A stretch of DNA of 64,000 bases from Bombyx mori (taxonomy: Eukaryota; Arthropoda; Insecta; Lepidoptera; Bombycidae): the NCBI RefSeq assembly GCF_030269925.1, contig NC_085130.1, positions 880,501 through 944,500 of the forward strand, written 5' to 3'. The translations under genes and the position numbers were made by a program. This document shows, one piece after another, positions 10,206 to 21,700 of this stretch. The notes under the pieces were generated by a model. That model saw nothing but the letters and a program-made list of their open reading frames with translations, searched no databases and was not told the origin of the DNA. How positions within the stretch are numbered: the stretch's first letter is position 1; each line of letters starts with the position of its first letter.

Positions 10206-10391
10206 AGGTGATTAATTTTTTTCAAAGCAACGGCTTTTTATAATCAATGCCTATTGCCTTCGGCTCTACTGGCGATAGTCTACTTCATATCAGTTTAAGA
10301 GAAATAAGTAAAATGTTTATAATTTTCGGCCTGAAGACTAAAGCAACCTTTAAATGGTACAATTTGGAACCATATTCCTTAAGATTCAAGG

Positions 10392-10772
10392 CGATTGCAT
10401 GCAGCAGAGATGCGAATGTTGCGATGGATGTGTGGAGTAACGAGAATGGATAGAACACGAAATGAATATGTTAGAGGAAGTCTGAAAGTGGCACCTGTGA
10501 CAGAGAAGCTGAGAAGTGCGCGATTGGGATGGTATGGACATGTGATGAGACGAAATGAAAATGAGGTTGGTAAGAGAGCGCTAACTATGAATGTGGAAGG
10601 ATATAGAGAAAGAGGTAGACCTAAGAAGAAATGGATGGATTGCGTGAAAGACGATATGGGTAAGAGGGGAGTGAGCGAAGAAATGGTATATGATAGAAGA
10701 GTATGGAAGGAGAAAACATGTTGCGCCGACCCCAGGTGACTGGGAGAAAAGCAGGGGAATGATGAAATGATA
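10392..10772 (+). mobile_element. RTE-like LINE, 5'-truncated, with 15-bp target duplication
   Basis: An intact open frame (10395-10739) reads L-R-S-A-R-L-G-W-Y-G-H-V-M-R-R and G-R-P-K-K-K-W-M-D-C, the C-terminal end of an RTE-type reverse transcriptase. CCTTAAGATTCAAGG stands at 10377-10391 and 10773-10787, an exact 15-bp duplication that fixes both ends. Only 381 bp were inserted. The lack of stops and the perfect duplication suggest a young insertion. Confidence 0.85.
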
Positions 10773-10789
10773 CCTTAAGATTCAAGGTT

Positions 10790-11605
10790 TAGGAAAGAAC
10801 GCTTTGTACTCATTACATTTTAAATATTTTAATTTATTATTGCCCGTGTAGGCAGACGAATACACGGTCCACTTAATGGTATTCATCGACGATCACGAAC
10901 TATGGCAATGTCAAAGGCATAGAGTCAAGGCGCTTTTAAATTAGCATTGTGTTATTAGGCTGTTGATCACACATTTTAATCGAAATTACAATCTAAACGA
11001 ATTAATTAATAATTAATTATTTTTGGCATAACCGACGGAGGTGACAAAGGAGTAAAACTTAAATAAATGTTTATTAAATTACTTTATATGAAGAGTATGT
11101 AATTAAAAGGAAAATGTTTAAGCGCATTTCATAAAAATAGGTTTACTACGAAAAATGCTGCTCAATTATAATATTTAGCAGTTATAACCGAATTCCATAT
11201 TGGGGTTTGTAGGTGATGTAAATAAAAGACGAGATTTTACTGAGGTATGAGCGCGTCTGATTGTCGTTCGCGCGGTGCCGATGTATATGCCCGACTGACT
11301 GTATTAAAAAATGCCACAGTTCTTCAGACCATCGTCGACGATCGGGTGCGCTCGTGTATTTATTAAAGAAATAAACGTGAATCATAATTAACAATGAAAA
11401 CATGTAAACTGTTATAAAAACACATAATTCTAAATGTAACTAAATAAATAATTAAAATATTGATATGTGTCGCCTACAGGGTTTGCATTGAGAACATCAA
11501 AATATTTTAAGAATCTTAATTTCGTTATCGTGTTGTTTTGTCCTGTAGCTATAAGGATATAGCTGTAAGGAACTCTGTGTACAAACTCAGCACATTTGTC
11601 TTGTC
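10790..11605. other. AT-rich intergenic stretch, nothing recognised
   Basis: No repeat family or protein-like frame recognised. Confidence 0.4.
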
Positions 11606-11882
11606 CGCTTTTAGGTACCACAAGCACCGGTCACCGTCCTCGTCGAACCCGTCGCCTGCGACGAAGGGTTCAACGAGCGAATTAACCCACAGACACAGCC
11701 CACTGAGTTTCTCGCCGGATCTTCTTAGTGGGTCGCGTTTCCGATCCGGTGGTAGATTCTGCGAAGCACTGCTCTTGGTAGGGCCACTGTTAGTAAAACT
11801 CCGGCTTGAGCCCCGTGAGCTCACCTACACGTTAGAAGCTTATATAACCTCTCAAGGCTATCAGCATAGGTAGGGAAAAAAA
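11606..11882 (+). mobile_element. BMC1-like LINE 3' end
   Basis: From TTTTAGGTACCACAAGCACC (end of the RT frame) through CTGAGTTTCTCGCCGGATCT to the shared tail and poly-A. 5'-truncated. Confidence 0.85.
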
Positions 11883-12033
11883 TGTCTTGTTTAGTCCTGC
11901 GCACATGACTTATCTTGCAAGCCAGTTTTTATTTATTTACTTGTTGTTATTTTTTGTGTATCTTTTTAGCTTGTAATTGTGTAGGTTTTGTGTGTCTAAT
12001 AAAAAAAATGAATAAATAAAAATAAAAATTTAA

Positions 12034-12112
12034 CAGGTTAAGGACCGGAGCGGTCCTTGTGGGTGATACTATTACCTTCAAAAATCGCAAAAAAATCACG
12101 GTCCTTAACCTG
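12034..12112. mobile_element. 79-bp mini-MITE flanked by TTAA
   Basis: CAGGTTAAGGACCG at the left end and CGGTCCTTAACCTG at the right are perfect inverted repeats. TTAA directly flanks both ends (12030-12033 and 12113-12116). TTAA duplication is the piggyBac hallmark, so this may be a tiny piggyBac-type derivative. No coding capacity. Confidence 0.55.
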
Positions 12113-12609
12113 TTAATGAACCTATACAGCTTAATTTCATGTTTATTACTTTAATTTTTCCTTACTCGTGGTCTTCGTGCTCCTGGATGACTCATTTTTT
12201 TACTGTACACTAACGATGACCCTAGAATTTGTTCTTAATTATGTCTACGACTCGCCAGGATCGAATAAAATATTTACTATACAAATGTATAAACGGCTTA
12301 AGAGATTGTTATGGGAAACGAAAAATTTTAAATATCCCAAAATTACTTAAATATGTGTTTAGATCGTTTTCGGCTTGCAACATGTAATTAACCTTGCTCA
12401 TTACGTGGGTCAATTAATTCTTCATGACTTCATATAACAATTAAATACAACTTATACGACATAAATAACGCATTTGCAAATCGCGCAGCCTGACCGACGA
12501 CATTACTATTGGTGGTCAAGTTGGTGGGAGTTGGTTGGTCGTCAAGTGGTGGTGGACAAGTTGAAGGAAGCCCTAATCTCTGGTACGAACGTAAGCTTTT
12601 TATTAAATA

Positions 12610-12700
12610 CTAGCTTTTGCCCGCGACTTCGTTCGCGTGGAATAGTTACTTTGGCATAACGAAAAATTTTACCGCCACTTCATTTACGTAGAAAGTGAAA
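12610..12700 (-). mobile_element. Helitron 3'-end fragment
   Basis: CTAGCTTTTGCCCGCGACTT then CGTTCGCGTGG at 12610 is the (inverted) 3' end of a widespread lepidopteran Helitron, also seen at 40246-40381. Similarity fades after the CATTTACGT block and the other end is not identified. Confidence 0.55.
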
Positions 12701-13265
12701 ATATTTTTGAATTATAGAATGTTACGGAGCTATTTAAGGAACAGCAAAATCACGCTTTTTAACCGCCTTCAAAAAAGGAGGCGGTCAATTCGACCACCAT
12801 TTTTTAATCTTACATATATTAGGATAATAGATCACAGAATGCCCCAAATCGGAGTTAGGTAGCTTCAAATAAATCCTGATGGTTAACTTGACTGACTTGA
12901 ATTTTAATTATACCATATTAGCTAATATGTTAGCGTATTTATTATATTATGTATATTATTTATCATGAATGTAATATTTGTAAGTATTTGGCACTTTGTG
13001 CGTCTTAGGCTTAGGCCAGTTCATATCGTTCGATGTTTTCAATGAAACTTCAATTAAGTTTACTCCATTTAAATAACTAAGAAGTTTGTTATGTATGATA
13101 TTTTCTTTTTGCCCAAATTTGAAACTTTAAATGGCCCTACTGCGAAATTAGAAAAACGCCGCTTAAACCAAATACATAGCCTTTCCTCGATATTATTTCA
13201 AACTTTCAAGCTGTTACGAATTAATCGTGTTGTATGAGGGAAGCCAGATGAAGTGAGACTGCATT
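12701..13265. other. AT-rich stretch, nothing recognised
   Basis: Contains a short hairpin (AACCGCCTTC / GGAGGCGGTC near 12762-12788). Otherwise featureless. Confidence 0.4.
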
Positions 13266-13271
13266 AGGTCG

Positions 13272-13657
13272 GTTTTTCCTACCTATGCTGATTGCTGATT
13301 GCCTTGAGAGGCTATTTCAGCTTCACCCTAACGTGTAGGTGAGCTCGCGGGGCTCAAACCGGGATGTTGCTAACACTAGATCCCTAGCAAGAGCCGTGCT
13401 TCGCAGAATGTACCACCGGATCGGAAACGCGACCCACTGAGAAGATTCGGCGGGAAACTCAGTGGGCTGTGTTTGTGGGTTAAATTCGCTCGTCGAGCCC
13501 TTCGTTGCAAGCGACGGGTTCGGTGAGGATGGTTACTGGTGCTTGAGGTACCTAAAAGCACCGTTAATGGATTGGGAGGATCCGTAATGGAGTGTAGCAG
13601 TGCGTCGTAGAATTTACCATCGGATTGGAAACGCGACCCACTGAAAAATTCTGACGA
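13272..13657 (-). mobile_element. BMC1-like LINE 3' ends, two partial copies, inverted
   Basis: Copy 1 runs 13272 (poly-T) to about 13590 and includes the end of the RT frame. A second partial copy (about 13592-13657) repeats AATTTACCATCGGATTGGAA and ACGCGACCCACTG. The second copy is interrupted by a hAT element at 13666. Confidence 0.75.
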
Positions 13658-13665
13658 GTAACAGT

Positions 13666-14524
13666 TAGGGATGTAAACCGGTTCGAAGAAAACCGGAGAA
13701 TAACCGGTTTTTATACATACCGATAAATACCGGTTTTTATTTAAGAATACCGGTTTTTTACGCTTTACATTCACAGTTCACACCAGTGCTACCAGATCAA
13801 ATAGACAAGCTACAAATATAAAAAAAACCGTGTTTCAGAATCAAATTACCGTGCATTACATTTAAAAACTACGGTGCAATAACCACATTAAGGTTGGTAG
13901 ACTTTTCGCGTACGAAATGAGGACCGTGACCCAAATATCCACATATCTGCACCCAACACTCAGAAATGGCTTTCGCCAACCAGAGCACATGTTGTCTGCA
14001 AAAGAGATGATGCATCGTGAACTGGGGAATCTTCTTGAAGAATTTTCAACACTCGCTTTATCATCGGAACAGCCAGAAAAAACCACAAACAATTTTAAAA
14101 AGCCTGGTATTCTGGATTTTTTGCATTCGCGAAAAAAGGATATTCCGAACGCCACGGCGGCCGCAGTGAATATAGTGCGAATGTATATTGAGACTGAAGC
14201 CGCCACAGTAAACCACACCGAAATTGCTGGCACGTACTAACATCCAGAAGGAGCAGGCTTCTGAATGACGCAGTGGACCAACTATGCCTCTTACATCAAA
14301 ATTTTGATTTAATACAATAGTATTAAATCAAAAATAAAAATCTTTTTATTATTGGATAATATATATGATCATTAAAAGCCTATATAAAATATGCTCATCC
14401 AATTAATTGTATGAAGAAAACTCTTCGTTTGTACGTAAATTTGTTTTATTTAGCCTTTATGGAAAAAACCTAAAAAAACCGGTAATAAACCGGAGCCAGA
14501 AATTGTAATCGGTTCACATCGCTA
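13666..14524. mobile_element. Non-autonomous hAT element with perfect 8-bp duplication
   Basis: Left end TAGGGATGTAAACCGGTTCG and right end (reverse complement) TAGCGATGTGAACCGATTAC are imperfect inverted repeats. GTAACAGT occurs at 13658-13665 and 14525-14532, a perfect 8-bp target duplication as made by hAT transposases. Subterminal CCGGTTTTTAT-type repeats lie inside the left end. Length 859 bp, with an internal transposase remnant. Confidence 0.85.
13917..14240 (+). pseudogene. hAT transposase remnant
   Basis: A 107-codon frame reads S-T-Y-L-H-P-T-L-R-N near its start and then an acidic, leucine-rich stretch. The L-x-P-x-x-R-N type motif and its place inside a hAT element suggest the region before the C-terminal dimerisation domain of a hAT transposase. 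The catalytic region and the dimerisation domain are missing. Family assignment rests mainly on the element's ends. Confidence 0.5.
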
Positions 14525-14567
14525 GTAACAGTGTGGGATGTGACGAGATAGATAGAAATTCCTAAGT

Positions 14568-14730
14568 TATAAAATGGGGGGACAGCGCGTACGCAGTCCC
14601 CACTACCAAAAATTACGCGTCCGAGTTACCCGCATTAGGGGTAATCGCAAGGGTCAACCGTTCCGCAGTGCAATGGAGCAGCCTCGCCCTGGGGGAACCG
14701 CCTATTTGATCACGGTATCCCCTACGCCAG
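14568..14730 (+). promoter_or_regulatory. Candidate promoter and 5' exon of the desaturase gene
   Basis: TATAAAA at 14568-14574 is followed about 27 bases later by an initiator-like GCAGTC (A at 14595). The GC-rich stretch after it ends in the perfect donor CAG|GTAAGT (GT at 14731). The next good acceptor downstream is TTCTCTTTCAG at 15519-15529, which opens the first desaturase coding exon. A 798-bp 5' intron between the two would be ordinary. The GC-rich block could instead belong to a repeat, so this is inference. Confidence 0.35.
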
Positions 14731-14760
14731 GTAAGTATGAATTTATTACGAAAATTTAGG

Positions 14761-15225
14761 TTTATGTATTTAGCTGTGTTACATCTCGTCAGCGCGATTC
14801 AAAAAGTGATGGAAAAAGTTTCGGTGGCATCTAGTGATGTGAATTGGAACTAAACGGAATTTTTTGTTCGATCAGACCTGACGTGCGTGGTTCGCTGATT
14901 TGTTAATAGATGGCGCTGTCATCAAAATGAACGTTCATCATGAATATTTGTATGCATGTTGTGGTCTAGGTGAAGGGTAGATAAATACACATAGGGAAAC
15001 TTAGTAATCGGTATAACAGTAATACCGGTAGAATATATATTTTGTTTAAGCTAAGACAATTTTGATTACCTGCCGCGACAACTACCTACTGCTTCTGCTG
15101 TCTCAACTCAGATAGTCTCTCGGTGACCTCATTGTATTCGACCATGACGACCTTGCGTTGTGATATAGCATCCTTCAATTCCTTATCCTATTAAGATACG
15201 ATACAGATTCAATAAAACCACCAAA
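14761..15225. other. Probable 5' intron of the desaturase gene, nothing recognised
   Basis: Moderately AT-rich, no repeat recognised. Confidence 0.35.
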
Positions 15226-15229
15226 AGTT

Positions 15230-15480
15230 TATTTTTATTTTTATTGCCTTTATGGGTGGACGAGCTCACAGTCCACCTGTTGTTAAGTGGTTATCGGAGC
15301 CCATAGACATCTACAACGTAAGGGACGCCACCCACCTTGAGACACGAGTTCTAAGGTCTCAGTATAGTTACAACGGCTGCCCCACCCTTCAAGCCGAAAC
15401 GCATTACTGCTTCACGGCAGAAATAGGCAGGGTGGTGGTACCTACCCGCGCGGATTCTCAAGAGGTCCTACCACCAGTAA
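15230..15480 (-). repeat. Bm1-type SINE directly upstream of the desaturase coding exon
   Basis: Reverse-orientation Bm1 from TTTTTATTGCC (15236) to CCTACCACCAGTAAT. It ends only about 50 bases before the acceptor that opens the first coding exon. Confidence 0.9.
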
Positions 15481-15538
15481 TGTCTACATGTAAGTCTTCT
15501 AGTCTCATTAATTTTTTCTTCTCTTTCAGACCGCAATC

Positions 15539-15737
15539 ATGTCTCCAAACATAGCGACCATTGTACCTTCACAAGAAACTGAAAATGAGTACGAAAAGCT
15601 TGAACCTCCTCAGGCATCGGAGAGAAAATACGAAATTATCTATTTTAATATCTTCACGTTTACTTTTGCACACTTATCTGCGCTGTACGGCGTGTACTTG
15701 TGCTTTACCAGTGCGAAACGGGAGAGCTTAATATTAG
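15539..15737 (+). CDS. Desaturase coding exon 1
   Basis: Preceded by acceptor TTCTCTTTCAG (15519-15529) and nine bases of 5' UTR before the ATG. Encodes residues 1-66: a short polar N-terminus (E-N-E-Y-E-K-L) and the start of the first membrane pair (F-T-F-A-H-L-S-A-L-Y-G). Ends TTA G|GTAGGA in phase 1. Confidence 0.9.
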
Positions 15738-18700
15738 GTAGGAGTAGTACATACGTCTAACGATCCCAATAGCGCAAAGTATTGACAAGTAATCTGCTCA
15801 AGTCCTATCATCATCATTCTAATTATTTGTGGCCCGAAACAATAAGACCTTTACCATGTTATGTCATACTGTAATGGGGAATTTATATTACGAAATTAGT
15901 GTCATGCATGTTGAGCTCAGTTTCACGAAAGTAGTTTCGATATATGTGAAAGTAATTTCGTAAAAAAATTAGTGTCGCGAAATCCACAGTATCGCAGTAA
16001 CCATGGCGCCATCAGCATCAAAGCTATATTTTGCTATATTCAATGTAGCTAAAGAAATGCTTATATACCTAAAAACTTAAAAAAAGACTATCAAGAAAAA
16101 AAAGACGTTGGTAGATTCGAGGATGGTCAACAAGAAGGCATGTAGGTGCAATGAAGTTAGTCTCTGAATTAGCAGATGAAGATCCTGAGAGTTATAAAAA
16201 CTATTTTCGAATGATTGAAGATAATTTAGATTTTTTACTGTAGGTGTTTCGGGACCCTTGTCATTGATATTGATTAATAAGATCTATATTTTTTTCTGTA
16301 CTCCATCGTTGGTTTGCCATTTTCAACGCTTGAAGCGCGCGCGATCTAAAAGTACACACGTCCGCACAGCGCAGGCCATTTCGGGACATTAGTTTCACGT
16401 CGCGTCTACACTATGAAATTAGTTGCATGACACTGATTTAATATCGCGCAGGGCACGAAACTAATTTGCATGCATGAAATGCATTACGAAAATATTCAAT
16501 TACACGTGAAACTGATGGTAAAAGTAATGTCACGAAATTAATTTCATGCCACTAATTTCGCAATGTAAATTCGCCTTTACTGGAGCACCCGCACTGGAGT
16601 TCGGGATAAATAAAATTCTACCAAAGTACAACTAAAAGCTGTATTCAACACCTAAAACACTCAATAAACAATTTAAAACTCTCAATTCGCTTCTTTCGCT
16701 TCGCTTCAGGTGATCCGGTCGCAGTTTCGCTTCGAGTAGTTCCGATTACTGACCGACTGCGTGCCATCTCTGCAACGCTTTTATAGTCGAGACGAAATCC
16801 CTAGAATCGTCGAGAATATTCCACAAAATTCTAGTATTGTATGTTTCCACTATCTGCCAATAGATGGCGTTGTACTTCTCGAGTGTTCTAGATACTATTA
16901 GATCCTTCGATATTCGTTCGACTATTCGGCGATCGATGGCGTTACTCTTGCCGGCGTAACAATACCATACGTTATAAGAAATTTCGTGTGCTTTCCTATT
17001 CTATATCTGTTGGTTTATGTAATAAATTTCTGAATTGATATTTTAGGTTACATAATAGGGGTGTTAGCAGGATTTGGAGTAACAGCCGGAGCACACCGCC
17101 TGTGGACCCACAGGACATACAAAGCCAAAATGCCACTGCAAATCCTACTCATGTTATTCTACAGTTTTGCCTACCAAAATTCAGCCGTTCATTGGATCAG
17201 AGATCATAGATTGCACCATAAGTACAGCGATACTGATGCCGACCCGCATAATGCCACGAGGGGCTTCTTCTACTCACATATGGGATGGTTATTGGTAAAG
17301 AAACACCCTGAAGTTAAGAGGAGAGGGAGATCCTTAGATATGTCGGATATTTACAGTAATCGGGTCTTGATGTTTCAGAAGAAGTGAGTTGTGAATTTAC
17401 TTTAATGTTTTTATTGGAAGATCTCGGTTTTTTTGCAATAACTCAAGAGCTGAGCAAAGAGTTATATGATGTTATTATAGTATATACTGTATACACAGGT
17501 ATAATAGGTATAATCCAAATACCAAGCGACTTCCATTTGACATCATACAGAAAAGGGCCGTTCGCATTGTCGGTAATCCCATTCTCACGGATCATTTGGA
17601 GCCTCTGGGTTTTATTTATTTATTTATTGCTTAGATGGGTGGACGAGCTCACAGCCCACCTGGTGTTAAGTGGTTACTGGAGGCCATAGACATCTACAAC
17701 GTAAATGCGCCACTCACCTTGAGATATAAGTTCTAAGATCTCAGTATAGTTACAACGGCTGCTCCACCCTTCAAACCGAAACGCATTACTGCTTTACGGC
17801 AAAAATAGGCAGGGTGGTGGTACCTACCCGTGCGGACTCACAAGAGGTCTTACCACCAGTAATTACACAAATTATAATTTTGCGTTCTCCTCCACGGTGT
17901 TTCCCGAGCGCTATGACATGTCCTTCTTCAAACGAGGCTTGTGGAGAGTATTATGCGGTAGGCAGCGGCATGGTTCTGCCCCTGGCATTGCTGAAGTCCA
18001 TGGGCGACGGTAACCACTCACCATCCGGTGGGCCGTATGTTCATCTGTCTACAAGGGCAATAAAAAAAAATGTTTGAGATGATATCACCGCACCGCCCGC
18101 CACCGGGGTAGACTACCTGGAGCCACTCCGTTCATCCACAGTGCGCTTCCAGAGATTTTTTTTCCACGTACCGTCCGGCTTTGGGATGAGCTCCCCTCTA
18201 CGGTGTTCCCCGAGCGCTATGATATCTCCTTCTTCAAAAGAGGCTTGTAGAGAATCTTAACATTAGGCAGCAGATTCGCTTTGTCTCTGTCGTTGCTGAC
18301 GTCCATGTACCACAGTAACCACTCATCATCAGGTGGGCCGTATGCTCGTCTACCTACAAGGACAATAAAAAAAAGATGTTAGAAGAGTTATAAGAATTAA
18401 AAAATAAAACACGTCATTTTCAAAAAAGCTGACGATTACATGACAATAGAATAAACCAGTCTTTCTCAAAGTGGGCGATAACGCCCCCTGGGGGGCGTTT
18501 GAAACCTAGAGGGGGGCGTTAAGGGGCCCACGAAAAAATGGGGGGCGTTGATATGGGTTAGGGGGGCGCTGTAAAATTTGTAATTTCATTTATTTTAAAT
18601 TATTTTATAGTATTTTAAATTTTACTAAAATTAAAACTCACCTACTACACAATAACGAATAATTAGTTTATATTTCTACCCTGTATGATGTTATAAAAAC

Positions 18701-21700
18701 TTAAAAGAATTAACATAGATTTCGTAGGACAGCCCACACACCGTACGCAATCAAGTTGTAACAAGTTTCTGCGGAACATGATCGATGATAGTTAAAAAAT
18801 TAGAGCAATTTTACCTTAATTACATTGCACCAGAAATTATTTTAAAGATTAGAAAAAAAAACTACCATGCAGAGTTTTAAAATATTACTCATACGTAAAC
18901 TTGAGGTTTTCTTTACTTTCTTTCTTGTTTCTAACTTAAGGGCATTTTAAAGCATTTTCCTAGCATTTTATAAGAAATTACTGATGTGAGAATCATAATT
19001 TTTATATAAAATGGAAATACGTATATAATTATTTTTCAAAAACTTGTCTTAGATTATTATTTTTTACAATTTACCCATTACCGTCCAATGTCAAATAGTA
19101 TAGTATAGTAAGCCTAAACAGCTCACTTATTGTAAACATTGTACTATTTTATTTCTGTATAATAATAGGTTGGGAAAAAGTTTCTTCGCATTTTTTAAGA
19201 AATTTCACAACATTTTTTAATATAGTTTATTCACATTTAACTAAAGTATGTCGGTATCATTTTGTTCGATAGCTTTTTGCCATCTTTTAGGTAGGGACAT
19301 TATCCCATTGCTATAGAAATTTTGGGGCTTCTGATCAAAATACCACGACAATTGGTTTTGGCAGTCCTCTCGTGATGTTAACCTGACACTGCCTAAAGAA
19401 TTCTGAAGAGACCGAAACAGGTAGAAATCTGAAGATGCAAGGTCAGAACTATACGGCGGATGCATTAACACCTCCCAGCCAAGCTCTCTTAATTTTTGCT
19501 GAGTGGCTAAAGATGTGTGAGGTCTAGCGTTATCGTGATGAAAAACCACACCCCTTCTGCTGATTAATTCCGGCCGCTTTCTCTCAACTTCTTGCTTTAA
19601 TCTCATCAGTTGTTCGCAGTAGAGTTCAGAATCGATGGTTCTGCCTGGTGGTAATAGCTCATAATGTATAATGCCCTTCCAATCCCACCACACACACACG
19701 CATCACCTCGTTGCGAGTTAACCCGGGTTTCGCCAGAGTCTGTGAAGCCTGACCGGCCTTTGACCACAACTTTTCTCGTACGTTCTTATCGTACGTGATC
19801 CACTTTTCATCACTAGTTATCAGCTTCTTCAAAAATGGTTCGGTTTCATTACGTCGTAATAAAGAATCACAAATGAGTACACGGTTCATTAGGTTTCTTT
19901 CAGTGACCTTTTTTGTGTACCCAGTTTTTTATAACCATAACTATTTTGTGGTCAATTCCCAGTTCTTCAGTTACGTTGTAACTACTGATATGCCGATCTT
20001 GCCCCACTTTTTCAAAAATGGCATCGATTTTATCCGTAATGAGGCGACCAGAGCGACGTGCATTTTTGACATTAAAATTTCCGGATTGAAAACGCTTAAA
20101 CCAAATTTGTGCTACTCTCACAGACACAGCACTAGGCCCATAAACATAAGTTCATACATTTTAAAGCTATTGCATAGCTTTTATCGCGGGCCTTGAGCGC
20201 GGCGCCCGAATCATGAAATTCCATAACGAAAAAAACCTAATACCCCTCACCCCGCCTACCATGTAGCTCGCGTTCAACACATTCACACGTTGCGCTTGTG
20301 TAGTGTTTGTGAATAAGCGCGTGGCGTGATGTCACACTGCATGCGAATCATGAAAAGTCTGCCCATCTCTCTCTCTCGCGCGGTTTAGCTTATGAGTGTG
20401 AAGGGGACAGTTAAGGTTTTTCCTTTATTAAGGTTTAATATAGCGTGGTCTTGTTTTATTATTGTTTTAATATTAAATTATCATTGTCTAATTATAATGT
20501 CATAAGTTCATAAAAAATGCTATGCAATAGCTTTACCGCCGCAGTTCCCGAGAGCCACACGTTTTTTTTCGCCGGAAATCGCCGGGCTTCCGCTCTTCAC
20601 TGGGGATGGAGGGCGGGGCATGTCGGAATCGTACCGACTAAAACCTCCTGTCGCTCAACAACCAGCATCCAAACCTCGCATGAGACAGAGCTCATGAAAA
20701 GGCAAAGGGGGGAAAGTGAAGTGTTTAGTGCGGAGCACATCTCTCCCATCACCCTCCCCCTCAGGATGCCGGACTGCCGGTCGTTGGCGCCACGACCACC
20801 AGCTCTCTCGGTCGGCAGGCTGTCCGAAGCCCGCCTAGATGGCGCCGGTTAGAATGGTCTATCCTACGGAATACCCCGCTGGGTCAGAACCAGGATGGGT
20901 TGGGGATAGCCGGCCTTCCATCACCCGGATGCACATACGTAAAACGTGTGCAGAGCAGCTAGCACGTCGTCTTCTTAGGCCCCCTTCGCCGGTCCCCAGG
21001 CCGACATGTGAGGGAGAGCCGAAACACTTAGAGGGCCAGCGCTTGGGCGAGATCCGCCTCCCTGGACCCCGCTCGACGGGGGCGGGCCTGTGCATCTCTC
21101 ACGCGCCCCGCCGCCTCCTTTTGCGAGATGGTGCACTCGCAGAAGTCGAGCATCGCTTTCCACGATTCGTCGTCACCGAGCATCGATGCCAGAACACTCG
21201 GCAACGACAAGTCGTTTCCTATTTTTGCGACGAGGACACGCCGCCACCCCTCCCATGCAGCAACTTCGCTACCCCCACGGCCAGTGACTGGCTCCACGCG
21301 GGCGCCTCGTATAAGGCCATTGACCGCACCACTCCCGTATAGAGACGGCGCGTCACCTGGTCAGGCCACCCGATGTTGGGTAGAAGCCGGCTTAACGCGC
21401 CGGCCACCCCCAACAAACGAGTGACCAGGTTCTGAAAATGAACACGAAAGGTCCAACGACTGTCCAGAATGAGGCCGAGGTACTTCAACTGCACCCCGAC
21501 CCGATACGGACGCCTCCAACCACGATATGGGCATCGACAGGTGGCACTCTCCGGGGCCTGTGGAACCACATGGCCTCGGATTTACTGAGTGTCACGTCGA
21601 GGCCCAATCTCCTGATTTTGCCGACGACATGCGCCACCCCAACGGTGGCAAGACGAGCAAACTCATTTTTAAATAAAAGAACAGAAGATTAGTTAGACAT

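Noticed and set aside
17384..17689. 101-codon frame directly after desaturase exon 2
   Set aside because: Starts at the donor and runs through intron, LINE and Bm1 sequence. The conserved splice to 23233 explains the gene.
19241..20127. Functional mariner transposase
   Set aside because: Catalytic residues survive, but two frameshifts and loss of the N-terminus and one terminal repeat make it inactive.
20839..21342. 167-codon + strand frame and neighbouring overlapping frames
   Set aside because: Antisense shadows of the R1-like reverse transcriptase on the minus strand, open because of high GC.
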